Shown: positions 47,528 through 55,732 of the stretch, in pieces
Position numbering within the stretch: the stretch's first letter is position 1
Layout: each line of letters opens with the position of its first letter
Assembly: GCF_002013895.1 (NCBI RefSeq)
Contig: NZ_MAFQ01000001.1
Span: 310,001 to 374,000 of the forward strand
From: Mycobacteroides franklinii
Lineage (GTDB): Bacteria > Actinomycetota > Actinomycetes > Mycobacteriales > Mycobacteriaceae
Direction of reading: 5' to 3'
Length of the DNA: 64,000 nucleotides
The notes under the pieces: model-generated
Told to the model about the DNA's origin: nothing
What the model saw: the letters and a program-made list of their open reading frames with translations, nothing else
The model's database searches: none
Translations under genes and position numbers: made by a program

Positions 47528-48670
47528 ATGAATCAACGCTTGGCGGTAGGACTGTGTAATCCGGGCTTGTATTCCGCAACCGGGCTTGGCGTGGAGACCG
47601 TATGGGAAGCACTGCGAGTAGGAAAAAAGAGCACTGTCCCAAACGAATTCATGTTCGGATCGTGGTCCGAGCTTCCTGAAGTCTTCGCAGTTCCCGATCC
47701 AGATGCGTCGACACTTGGCATCCACCGAAAAGCACTGCGCACGACGGTGAAACAAACTCGCTTGGCGATGTATGGGGCCCAACTGGCGCTGAAGGGCATC
47801 TCAGATGTTGGCCGCCCTGAGTGGGGCGCCTATCTCGGACTGCCCATGGTTCTCAGTCCTCTACTGCCGCAGTGTGATACGCCTGACCTTGGCGAGGTGG
47901 CGCAAGATCCCGAAAAGATCGCCGAGCTGTATCTTCGAGATATTCCACCGTTCTTCGCGCTGACAGATTCGAACAACACGGTGGCTGGCCATATCGCAAT
48001 CCTGTTTGGGTTGACCGGTCCTACATCGGTGTATTCGCCCTTCTCCGACGCAGGCATGCAGGCGCTGATCGAAGGCGCACTCGCAGTTGCCGAAGGCGAC
48101 TGTGAGAGCGCGTTGGTCGGCGCGGTAAGCCCGTCTATATCCCCGTGGTTGGCACTGCAATACGACGATCTGGACTGGAACGGAGCGATCCCAGGCGAAG
48201 CGGCGGCATTCTTTAGTGTCGGACAGTCCAGCGATGTTGTACTCACGGGTTACAGCCGTGGGTTCGCTACCAGCCAGACTCGCCCCGAGGTACTCGCCGA
48301 CACACTGCGAAATGCGTTGCACGTGGCCGAAATATCGGTTGAGGACGTGGGCTGGATCCTGGCCGATAGCCCATGGACGGACGAGGTGGCCCACGCGCAG
48401 CATGCCGCGATCAGCAGCGTGTTCAACGACCAGGCACCGGTGTTCTCCGCGGAGCAGGCTATCGGAGTAACCGGGCCCGCTCAGCCCTTGGTGCACGTGT
48501 TGTTGGCCCGGCATGGACTGCTGCGCGGGCTACGGCTGCTCCCGGTGAACGGAAACGGCGACGATGCCGTGTCCGAAGAATCACTGTCAAACAATCAGGC
48601 GGTTGTGGTGCTCAGTTGCGGTGTCCAAGGACAGGTTTGCGCTGTCGTAGTGGAAAAGGTGGCGCGATGA
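47528..48670 (+). CDS. Non-catalytic ketosynthase-like partner, first pair (Ser at nucleophile position)
   Basis: 380 residues, shorter than a full KS. Recognisable KS elements: LYSATGLGVETVWEAL at the start, then FGLTGPTSVYSPFSDAGMQALIEGA where the nucleophile position is Ser173, and no NAHGT or K-x-x-x-GH motif (reads ILADSPWTDE at the first place). It thus resembles chain-length-factor or KSbeta proteins, which dimerise with the active KS and shape its tunnel. Its assignment as partner of the preceding gene rests on adjacency. It overlaps the next gene (ATGA). Confidence 0.75.
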   Translation: MNQRLAVGLCNPGLYSATGLGVETVWEALRVGKKSTVPNEFMFGSWSELPEVFAVPDPDASTLGIHRKALRTTVKQTRLAMYGAQLALKGISDVGRPEWGAYLGLPMVLSPLLPQCDTPDLGEVAQDPEKIAELYLRDIPPFFALTDSNNTVAGHIAILFGLTGPTSVYSPFSDAGMQALIEGALAVAEGDCESALVGAVSPSISPWLALQYDDLDWNGAIPGEAAAFFSVGQSSDVVLTGYSRGFATSQTRPEVLADTLRNALHVAEISVEDVGWILADSPWTDEVAHAQHAAISSVFNDQAPVFSAEQAIGVTGPAQPLVHVLLARHGLLRGLRLLPVNGNGDDAVSEESLSNNQAVVVLSCGVQGQVCAVVVEKVAR

Positions 48671-49956
48671 GCGATGTGAACCAGCCCAGACACGGCAATC
48701 GTGTACTGGTGACGGGCCTTGGCGTGGTCTGTGGCCTTGGCATGAACTGGCAGTCCATGTGGGACGGATTGGTAAACGGGCGCTCGGCAATACAGGCATG
48801 GTCGCCGCCGGATGTTCCGAACTTTCCCGTCGGCTACGCGGCACCGGTAGACGATCAAGCGTTCACCGCGTTGTTTCCCGATTTCGGTGCGCCGATGGAG
48901 AAGCGCACCCGGTTCGGCCTCGCGGCCGCGCAGCAAGCACTGGAGGACGCCGGTGTGACGAACGCCGCGGCACTGGGCCGCGTCGGTGTTTCGATCGCCT
49001 CGGAAATGCCAGAACGTGAATCGGGAGAGTTGTTGAGTGCGTATGTCGATGGGGTCGTGGACTGGAAACGCGTACACGAACAGCAGATCGGCCTTGACCG
49101 GTCCCACGCGCCGTTGGCCACTGGAGATGCCTTGGCGACCGAAATCGCTAAGCGCTCCGGCCTAGCTGGTCCCACGCTGAACCTCAATACGGCGTGCGCC
49201 GGAGCAACACACGCACTCGGGCACGGCTTCCGGATGATCCGGCGCGGGGAAGCGGACGCGGTGATCGCCGGGGGAGCGGTTAGCCCACTGAATCTGCCGA
49301 TAATGACGAGTCTGTACCTGCTCGGCGCCCCATCAACATCAAAACTTTACGGCGACCGACTGTGCCGGGCGTTTGACCGCGACCGCAGCGGGATGGTCAC
49401 CGCTGAGGGGGCGGCAATGGTGCTCTTGGAGAGCGAGTCGTCGGCGCTGGCGCGCGGTGCGCACGTGTACGGCGAGGTGGCGGGATTTGGCAGCTCGCTG
49501 GACGCATATCAGGTGACCGCACCGCATCCGCAAGGAGGCGGGTCGGTTTTGGCGATGCAGCGTGCCCTTGCCGATGCTGGAGTCGCCCCGTCCGAGGTGG
49601 GTTATGTAAGTGCGCACGGTACATCCACCCCGCTGAGCGACGCGGCCGAGACAGCGGCGATCAAGGAAGTGTTCCGCACCGGTGAGCATTACCGCTCACT
49701 CATGGTCAGCTCTATCAAGACGATGCTGGGTCACATGCTCGCCGCGGCGGGCGCCCAACAGCTGATATCGACGGTGCTGTCGTTGCGCGACGGAATCATT
49801 CCGCCGACCCTGAACCTGGAGAACCCCGACCCGGCCTGTGACCTTGACTATGTGCCTGGCCAGGCCCGCAAGGCCGATATCGAGGTGGCAATCAACAACT
49901 CGCTCGGGTTTGGTGGGCTCAACGCTGCTCTGGTGGTACGCCGTTATGACAACTGA
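48667..49956 (+). CDS. Beta-ketoacyl synthase, second pair, catalytic subunit
   Basis: 429 residues from ATG 48667, overlapping the previous stop (ATGA); the frame is open upstream but inside the partner gene. FabF-type KS with Cys177 in NTACAGATHA, His in SAHGTSTPLSD, Lys-His in SSIKTMLGHMLAAAG, and the end SLGFGGLNAALVV. It closely follows FabF/KAS II spacing throughout and is the more canonical of the two active synthases. Confidence 0.92.
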   Translation: MSDVNQPRHGNRVLVTGLGVVCGLGMNWQSMWDGLVNGRSAIQAWSPPDVPNFPVGYAAPVDDQAFTALFPDFGAPMEKRTRFGLAAAQQALEDAGVTNAAALGRVGVSIASEMPERESGELLSAYVDGVVDWKRVHEQQIGLDRSHAPLATGDALATEIAKRSGLAGPTLNLNTACAGATHALGHGFRMIRRGEADAVIAGGAVSPLNLPIMTSLYLLGAPSTSKLYGDRLCRAFDRDRSGMVTAEGAAMVLLESESSALARGAHVYGEVAGFGSSLDAYQVTAPHPQGGGSVLAMQRALADAGVAPSEVGYVSAHGTSTPLSDAAETAAIKEVFRTGEHYRSLMVSSIKTMLGHMLAAAGAQQLISTVLSLRDGIIPPTLNLENPDPACDLDYVPGQARKADIEVAINNSLGFGGLNAALVVRRYDN

Positions 49957-51244
49957 ACATTCAGATCAATCAATAGTCGTGACCGGAACCGGCGTGGTGC
50001 TGCCGACGGGTCGTCACATCACGCCCTTGTGGGACGCTTGGACTGACGGGAAACCGGCTATCTCGCCGTACCTCGATCCGCTGGTCTCCACGCGCCGGAT
50101 CACGCATTTCGGCCATGTACCGGCTGAGGTCGTGGAACAAAGCCGTGAAGCAGTGCCACACAGACAGCGGAAATACGGCACCCCATACACCTTCAACGCG
50201 GTGTTGGCAGCTCAAGATGCGATCGCCGAGGCTGGACCTGGCTGGGCGACCATCGATGACCATCGACGCGGACTATTTGTCGCACAAGACAATTCCACTA
50301 CACCCAGCATCGGAACTTTCGCTCGAGGACTGACACAACTGGGTGAGGGCCGCGAAATCGATTTCGGCGCACTGACAAACGAGCTACTCATGAACGGAGG
50401 GCTTGATCCGTTCACCATCATTCATGCCCTTAACAACAACACGCTCGCATTGGTAAGCATCGTCCATGAGCTTCGCGGGGATTGCGCAGCGCTGGTCCAG
50501 GGCGAATCCGCGGCGGTCACCGCACTGCAACGTGCCAAGTTCAGTCTGCGTAACGGGCATTGCGATATCGCGCTGGTAGTGGGTGCGGGCAGCTACAACG
50601 AACCACTCACGCTGGCCGGGCATTACCGCCTGGGCCATCTCAGCAAAGACGCTGGCGGCGACGGCCAGCTGCGGAGTTTCGATAGTGCGCAAGACGGAAC
50701 GGTCCTGAGCGAGGGCGCGGTAGCGCTGGTGTTGGAACGCTCGCGAGACGCGACCGCGCGCGGTGCCACACCGCTGGTCCAATTGTCTGACACGGTTGTC
50801 GTTTCGGGCAGCCGCGGCGCCGGGCCCGCACGCATCGCCCACCGTTACGGTGACATGCTGCACCAGAACGGGATTGGGACAGAGCAACTCGGCGCGGTGC
50901 TGGCCGACGGCAAGGCGGCCCCCGGCTACGACCTCGCCGAGATCGAACTGATCACCACCTTGTTCAAGGGCAGCGGCATACCCGTATCTACCGTTCGGCC
51001 GATAACCGGCACACCAGGTGCGGCCGGCCCGCTGGTTGATCTGGCACTGGCTGGGCGAATCTTCAGCGAAAATACTCTGCCGGCAATCGCCCATCTCGGG
51101 GATCCACTGTCTGATCAGCTGGAGTTCGTACAGGGCGGACCCCGAAAGCAGCGGATCGACTCAGTTCTGGGCACCTATACCAACTTCAACGGAATCTCCA
51201 GTGCGGTACTGGCCGAACGTCCAGGCGCAGCGGGCGCGGCCTGA
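49946..51244 (+). CDS. Chain-length-factor-like ketosynthase partner, second pair (Glu at nucleophile position)
   Basis: 432 residues from ATG 49946, overlapping the previous gene by 11 bases. IVVTGTGVVLPTG and the C-terminal TYTNFNGISSAVL keep the KS frame, but the nucleophile position is Glu187 (LVQGESAAVTAL) and the catalytic histidines are gone (LADGKAAPGYD; TGTPGAAGP). Classical chain-length factors carry Gln there. It therefore looks like a KSbeta for the preceding KS, perhaps able to help malonyl decarboxylation or only structural. Confidence 0.85.
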   Translation: MTTEHSDQSIVVTGTGVVLPTGRHITPLWDAWTDGKPAISPYLDPLVSTRRITHFGHVPAEVVEQSREAVPHRQRKYGTPYTFNAVLAAQDAIAEAGPGWATIDDHRRGLFVAQDNSTTPSIGTFARGLTQLGEGREIDFGALTNELLMNGGLDPFTIIHALNNNTLALVSIVHELRGDCAALVQGESAAVTALQRAKFSLRNGHCDIALVVGAGSYNEPLTLAGHYRLGHLSKDAGGDGQLRSFDSAQDGTVLSEGAVALVLERSRDATARGATPLVQLSDTVVVSGSRGAGPARIAHRYGDMLHQNGIGTEQLGAVLADGKAAPGYDLAEIELITTLFKGSGIPVSTVRPITGTPGAAGPLVDLALAGRIFSENTLPAIAHLGDPLSDQLEFVQGGPRKQRIDSVLGTYTNFNGISSAVLAERPGAAGAA

Positions 51245-51283
51245 ACATCAGGACCACTTGAGCATCACAAACCAGGGAGAAAC

Positions 51284-52054
51284 GTGTCTTTGAGCGGCAG
51301 AGAGTTTGAAGGTCAGGCTGCGCTTGTCACCGGGGCCTCACGCGGAATCGGACGTTCCATCGCATTGGCGCTTGCCGAACATGGGGCGGATATCGCATTG
51401 CACTACGGAAACTCGAAACCGGCAGCAGAAGAGGTCGCCGAAAAAATATCTGCATTGGGTAGACGGGTCCTCCTCTGTCAGGGCGACATAGCCGATCCGG
51501 CAGTGCCCGAGCTACTAGCGGATACCGTGCACGCCGAATTCGGCCGGATCGATGTCCTCGTGAACAACGCGGGCACCCACGGAGCCGGCCTGCTCCTTGA
51601 CATCGCCCCGGACTATCTCGAGGAGACGGTGGCCACCAACCTCCTTGGCCCCATCCGGATGACGAGAGCTGTCGTCGCACACATGCTGGGCCAGCGATAC
51701 GGACGAATCATCAATATTTCCTCCGTGGCCGCCGACAAGCCCGATAGCGGCCAATCTACTTATGCCGCAACCAAAGGTGGCTTGGAGTCGTTTACCAAAG
51801 CCATAGCCGTCGAGTTCGCGTCGCGAAACATCATCTCGAACGCGGTGGCGCCAGGCGTTATCTACACCGACATGGCGGAGATTACGCGTACTCATGTTCC
51901 CGCCACCTTCGAACGCTTGAAGGCCCAGATACTGGCCAAAGACTTCGCAAAGCCGGAAATAGTCGCCGATGCTGTCCTGTACCTCGCGAGCCGCCAGAAC
52001 ACCTACATCACGGGCGAGGTTCTCCATATCGACGGCGGGTACAAGATGAAATAG
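51284..52054 (+). CDS. FabG-like 3-ketoacyl-ACP reductase
   Basis: 256 residues, GTG 51284 with GGGAGA upstream. Cofactor loop TGASRGIG (residues 16-23), NNAG (94-97), and the triad Ser147, Tyr160, Lys164 in STYAATK. HYGNSKPAAEE after strand 2 is typical of NADPH-using FabG. It would reduce the beta-keto group made by the synthases. The only reductase of the cluster. Confidence 0.9.
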   Translation: MSLSGREFEGQAALVTGASRGIGRSIALALAEHGADIALHYGNSKPAAEEVAEKISALGRRVLLCQGDIADPAVPELLADTVHAEFGRIDVLVNNAGTHGAGLLLDIAPDYLEETVATNLLGPIRMTRAVVAHMLGQRYGRIINISSVAADKPDSGQSTYAATKGGLESFTKAIAVEFASRNIISNAVAPGVIYTDMAEITRTHVPATFERLKAQILAKDFAKPEIVADAVLYLASRQNTYITGEVLHIDGGYKMK

Positions 52055-52151
52055 CGCTCAAAGGCGAAGAGCGCGAACGCAACAGCATTTCTCACACAGC
52101 ATCCGCCGGGTTTCATCACAGACGGACGCCTCGACAGATCAAGGAGGACAG

Positions 52152-52901
52152 GTGCGCAGGACCGATGAGTTGTTGCCTGGCAATCCTTGGCTGCGCAGGC
52201 TCCGCGACGGGAACGGTGCGACGCGGGTGATCTGTTTCCCCCATGCAGGCGGTTCCGCCAGTTACTTCAGGCGATTGGCAAAGATGCTGCCCGTCGACAC
52301 CGAAGTGCTCGCCGTGCAATATCCGGGGCGGGGAAATAGGTTGCGCGAGAAGCCGATAGAGTCAGTTCCCCTGCTCGCAGAAGGCATCGCATCGGCCCTA
52401 CCCGCTAGCGATAAGCACGACGTACTGTTCGGTCACAGCCTCGGTGGCCACATCGCGTTCGAGGTTGCGCAGAGGCTGCCCGTTCGCAAACTTGTGGTGT
52501 CCGGCATCGTGGCACCGTCCAAGGTGGTCGATCTCGGTTACCGGCTACTCAACGAAGCCGAAGGAATCGAACGGATAGCGGCTTTGGGTGGCCTGCCACC
52601 CGAAATCCTCAACGACCCCTCGGCCCTCAGCGCTCTTTTACCGGTGCTGCGAAGCGATTTCACTGCCGGCGAGACATACACCCCACCGCCCGACGCGACC
52701 GTCGCGTGCGATATCACCGCGCTCATCGGTGACAACGACGTCTTGGCCCCACAGGAGCGGGTGAGTTCGTGGCGCGAACACACACGTGGCAATTTCGATC
52801 TGCGGATATTCCGCGGCGGCGGGCACTTCTACTTGGAAGACCACATCGACGAAGTAAGTGCCTGCCTCATCCAGGCGTTCAACGTCAGCCCAATCATCTA
52901 G
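52152..52901 (+). CDS. Type II thioesterase (TesA-like)
   Basis: 249 residues. FPHAGGSASYF, then the nucleophile Ser96 in GHSLGG, Asp in IGDNDVLAP and His in GGHFYLED complete the triad. Same layout as mycobacterial TesA (Rv2928), which works with phthiocerol polyketide synthases to release or clear chains. A GTG start at 52152 is preceded by AGGAGG only four bases away. A 97-bp gap separates it from the reductase. Confidence 0.9.
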   Translation: MRRTDELLPGNPWLRRLRDGNGATRVICFPHAGGSASYFRRLAKMLPVDTEVLAVQYPGRGNRLREKPIESVPLLAEGIASALPASDKHDVLFGHSLGGHIAFEVAQRLPVRKLVVSGIVAPSKVVDLGYRLLNEAEGIERIAALGGLPPEILNDPSALSALLPVLRSDFTAGETYTPPPDATVACDITALIGDNDVLAPQERVSSWREHTRGNFDLRIFRGGGHFYLEDHIDEVSACLIQAFNVSPII

Positions 52902-52907
52902 GCGACT

Positions 52908-53903
52908 ATGCAAAAAGCTTCTGCCGCAGAATTTCTGACCCCACTGGGAAAGCGAGGAAATGTGTACAACTACATCGTCACGTCCCCCGGGCAGGGTGTG
53001 CAGAAGCCGGGCATGCTCGATCCTTGGCTAGCCCTGCCCAATGCGCGCGATCGCATCGCTCTCTGGTCTGACGGGGTCAAGTTCGACCTGGTGACCGCGA
53101 GCAGAGATGAGAACTCTTTACGTGATACCGCCGTCGCTCAGCCCGTCATCATCGCGGCGGCCCTGCTGTCGCTGAGCCTGCTGCGTGAGAAAGTCGACAT
53201 CTCCGGAGACGGCGCACTATTCGCCGGCCACTCGGTGGGCGAGCTCGCCGCTGGGGTTGGGGCGGGCTATCTGACTGAGGAGGCCGCGCTGACGTTGGCC
53301 GGCGTGCGGGGCGGTGCGATGTCGTCGGCATGCGCCCTCGCCGCTACCGGTATGGCCGCGGTGATGCCGACGAAACGGGGTGGCGCGTCAGATGAAGAGA
53401 TTGTGGCCAAGACGCATGAACATGGCCTGTCAACCGCAAACCGCAACGGCTGCAACCAGTTCGTCGTCGCCGGGCCTCTCGACGCCGTCGAAAGTTTTGC
53501 TGACGCACCACCTGAGGGCATGCGTGTCATGAAACTGGATGTGGCGGGCGCCTTTCACACGTCGGCGATGGATTCCGCGATATCCGCGTTTGCGGAAGCA
53601 GTGAACAGCTGTCCGGTTTCGGCACCGTCATCTCCCATGATCGGCAATAGCGACGGGGCGATCATCGAAGGTCCCGTGGACTTCAAAAAGCGGTTGATCG
53701 CCCAGATCAACTCGGTGGTCCGTTGGGACCTCTGCGCTGCCGCGATCGCCGAGGCAGGAACCGCCGACACCCTGTTCATCGAACTAGCACCAAGCGGACC
53801 GTTGACCCGTCTGGCGGACCGTTTGGACGCAAAATTTCAGACCGTCGCCATCCGCGAGCCGGGGGACGTGGAGTTGCTCACCGGCGAGTTCGCCATTGAT
53901 TAG
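52908..53903 (+). CDS. Malonyl-CoA:ACP transacylase, FabD paralogue
   Basis: 331 residues. TSPGQGVQKPGMLDPWL, DTAVAQPVI, nucleophile Ser109 in GHSVGE, STANRNGCNQFVVAG, His217 in GAFHT and PVRWDLC-like VVRWDLCAA follow mycobacterial FabD almost block for block, so malonate is the likely extender. It is presumably a second copy dedicated to the cluster ACP. Six bases follow the thioesterase stop. An N-terminal extension of some 20 residues precedes the family start. Confidence 0.9.
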   Translation: MQKASAAEFLTPLGKRGNVYNYIVTSPGQGVQKPGMLDPWLALPNARDRIALWSDGVKFDLVTASRDENSLRDTAVAQPVIIAAALLSLSLLREKVDISGDGALFAGHSVGELAAGVGAGYLTEEAALTLAGVRGGAMSSACALAATGMAAVMPTKRGGASDEEIVAKTHEHGLSTANRNGCNQFVVAGPLDAVESFADAPPEGMRVMKLDVAGAFHTSAMDSAISAFAEAVNSCPVSAPSSPMIGNSDGAIIEGPVDFKKRLIAQINSVVRWDLCAAAIAEAGTADTLFIELAPSGPLTRLADRLDAKFQTVAIREPGDVELLTGEFAID

Positions 53904-53960
53904 CCACGTTCCGTGCGAACACTATGCGTAACAGGGTGAATAGCCGAGAAAGGAGGCAAC

Positions 53961-55250
53961 GTGACAGACACGCGACCGCATCAGGGCACGGTGGACGCGC
54001 CTGGGGAGCCAATTCGTCCACTTAGCCGCCTGGAGACATACTTCACTTTTGGGTTTGGTCATTTCGGCGGGCAGTCAATGCTTATCTCGGGGGATTTAAA
54101 TATCGAGGCGCTGAATGACACTTGTATTGAGATGCAGCTCCGCCACGAATCCCTGCGAAGCATCATCCGTAAGAATGATCAAGTCCCCGAGTTTGTGGCG
54201 ACGCACCAACCGCCCAAATCGATCCGCGTATTCGAGGGAGAAGACCTTGGGACCCGGTCCACTGGGCGTGAGGCCGTATTCGATCAGACGCAGCAGCTTT
54301 TCTACGTCGATCTGCTTCTCGGGGACGGCCAGGCCCGCGTAACGTTCTTCGTCCACCACTCAATCGCGGACGGCCGCCACGGATCTGCGATCCTCATCGA
54401 GTTTTGGAGCCTTTACGTTCAGCGCGTCGAGGAAGGGCAGTTCCCGCCGATCCTCACCCAAAAATTCCCACAGTCGGGGGAGTACTTCCTGAACCGCACT
54501 CAGTATCCGGGCGCGGATCCGAGCGTGAAGGCGGATGAAGTATTGCGTGTGCCGCTGTGGGATGAGGCCGCGCTTGCCCAGAAACTCCCGCCCCCTCGGG
54601 AGCCCGCGCTCGCCAAACAGATGACGTTGGAAAAACTCGGCAGAGCAAGCCTCGCCCGCCTCGGCAATATCGAAAGCATCTCGATCAACGCGCTTGTATC
54701 CGCAGCGCTGATTCGTGCGCATGTCCGCGCTGGCGACCCAGTCCCACTGTATTTCTATCCGGTAGATCTTCGTGACTGTGTGACGCCTCCGGTTGCCCCC
54801 ACCGAAGCGACCAACTTGCTCTCCAACGCATGGTTCGGCGATGTTGAGATCGGGCCGGACCTCGTCACACTCGCCAGAAAGATACATGTCCAATTCGACA
54901 GGGACTTAGCGGACGGCACAATTCACCGAACGCGTGTTAGAAATGAGCCAACGAAGCTTCTCGCTGATAAGTCTTTTGGTGGCGCAATTCATGCCACCCA
55001 GCTAGGTCGAATTCGTGTTCCCCGCCTACCGGGGAATCTGGTCGTGGACGACATCACGTCCAGTCATGCATCGGCATTGGGGCCAGCTATTTATACGTTC
55101 TTGTACGGTCGGGAAGTTTCGGTGTACACGATTGACTCGCTGAATCAACGACTGCGGGTGGGTTTCCTAGCCGGAAGTTACGAAAAGAGCGATGAGCTTC
55201 TCGCGCACATCGAAGACGAACTGACCGCGGCGATAGACGCTCGCGTCTGA
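53961..55250 (+). CDS. PapA5-like acyltransferase (condensation-domain superfamily)
   Basis: 429 residues, GTG 53961 after AGGAGG. LSRLETYF at the start, HHSIADG (His132, His133, Asp137) as the HHxxxDG catalytic motif, and PVDLRDCVTPP in the second half are those of PapA/phthiocerol mycocerosyl transferases. It would transfer an acyl group from the ACP (or CoA) onto a hydroxyl to form an ester. Its place ahead of mmpS/mmpL mirrors PapA-Mmp pairings of other mycobacterial lipids. Confidence 0.9.
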   Translation: MTDTRPHQGTVDAPGEPIRPLSRLETYFTFGFGHFGGQSMLISGDLNIEALNDTCIEMQLRHESLRSIIRKNDQVPEFVATHQPPKSIRVFEGEDLGTRSTGREAVFDQTQQLFYVDLLLGDGQARVTFFVHHSIADGRHGSAILIEFWSLYVQRVEEGQFPPILTQKFPQSGEYFLNRTQYPGADPSVKADEVLRVPLWDEAALAQKLPPPREPALAKQMTLEKLGRASLARLGNIESISINALVSAALIRAHVRAGDPVPLYFYPVDLRDCVTPPVAPTEATNLLSNAWFGDVEIGPDLVTLARKIHVQFDRDLADGTIHRTRVRNEPTKLLADKSFGGAIHATQLGRIRVPRLPGNLVVDDITSSHASALGPAIYTFLYGREVSVYTIDSLNQRLRVGFLAGSYEKSDELLAHIEDELTAAIDARV

Positions 55251-55708
55251 TGGCGTTCCCTCGAGGGCTCGGTGCGTTCGGGCGCAATGTTGTCCGGCGC
55301 GGCTGGTTGGTCGTGGTGATAGCGGTCGTGGCCTCGCTCGCATTCGTATCCGTCGCGAAGGTGCGTGAACTATCTGCCCCGTCGGGGCCGGTGGTGAGTC
55401 CGAAGGGCGCACCGAAGCTCCCGTCGTTCGCTCCTAAGCATGTGGTCTACATGGTGTTCGGGGAATCCGCGGGCACAGGGACGCTCACTTACCTCGACGT
55501 CGACAGCAGACCACACCGTGTCGACTTCACGACGTTGCCTTGGACGCACGAAGAAGTCACGACGCGTACATCGATGTTGGCCAATCTCATGGCCCAGTCA
55601 ACGAGAGATGAACTCGGTTGCAGGATCATCGTCAACGGCGAGGTTCGCGACGAACAGGTCCAGAGTCGCGAGCAGGGATCGGTCGCATGCAAGGTGAAGT
55701 CGGCATGA
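55250..55708 (+). CDS. MmpS-family membrane/periplasmic accessory protein
   Basis: 152 residues; ATG shares a base with the preceding stop. One N-terminal membrane helix (WLVVVIAVVASLAFVSV), then a Pro-rich linker and a beta-sandwich with HVVYMVFGE, LTYLDVDSRPHRVDF, LPW and GCRIIVNGEV, the MmpS signature blocks. MmpS proteins support their partner MmpL in lipid or siderophore export. The next gene is that MmpL. Confidence 0.93.
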   Translation: MAFPRGLGAFGRNVVRRGWLVVVIAVVASLAFVSVAKVRELSAPSGPVVSPKGAPKLPSFAPKHVVYMVFGESAGTGTLTYLDVDSRPHRVDFTTLPWTHEEVTTRTSMLANLMAQSTRDELGCRIIVNGEVRDEQVQSREQGSVACKVKSA

Positions 55709-55732
55709 CCACCGCACGAGACGACGTGGCCC

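Noticed and set aside
45699..55250. Aromatic type II polyketide (actinorhodin-like) cluster
   Set aside because: KS/CLF-like pairs fit, but there is no cyclase, aromatase or tailoring oxygenase, and PapA plus MmpL point to a lipid.
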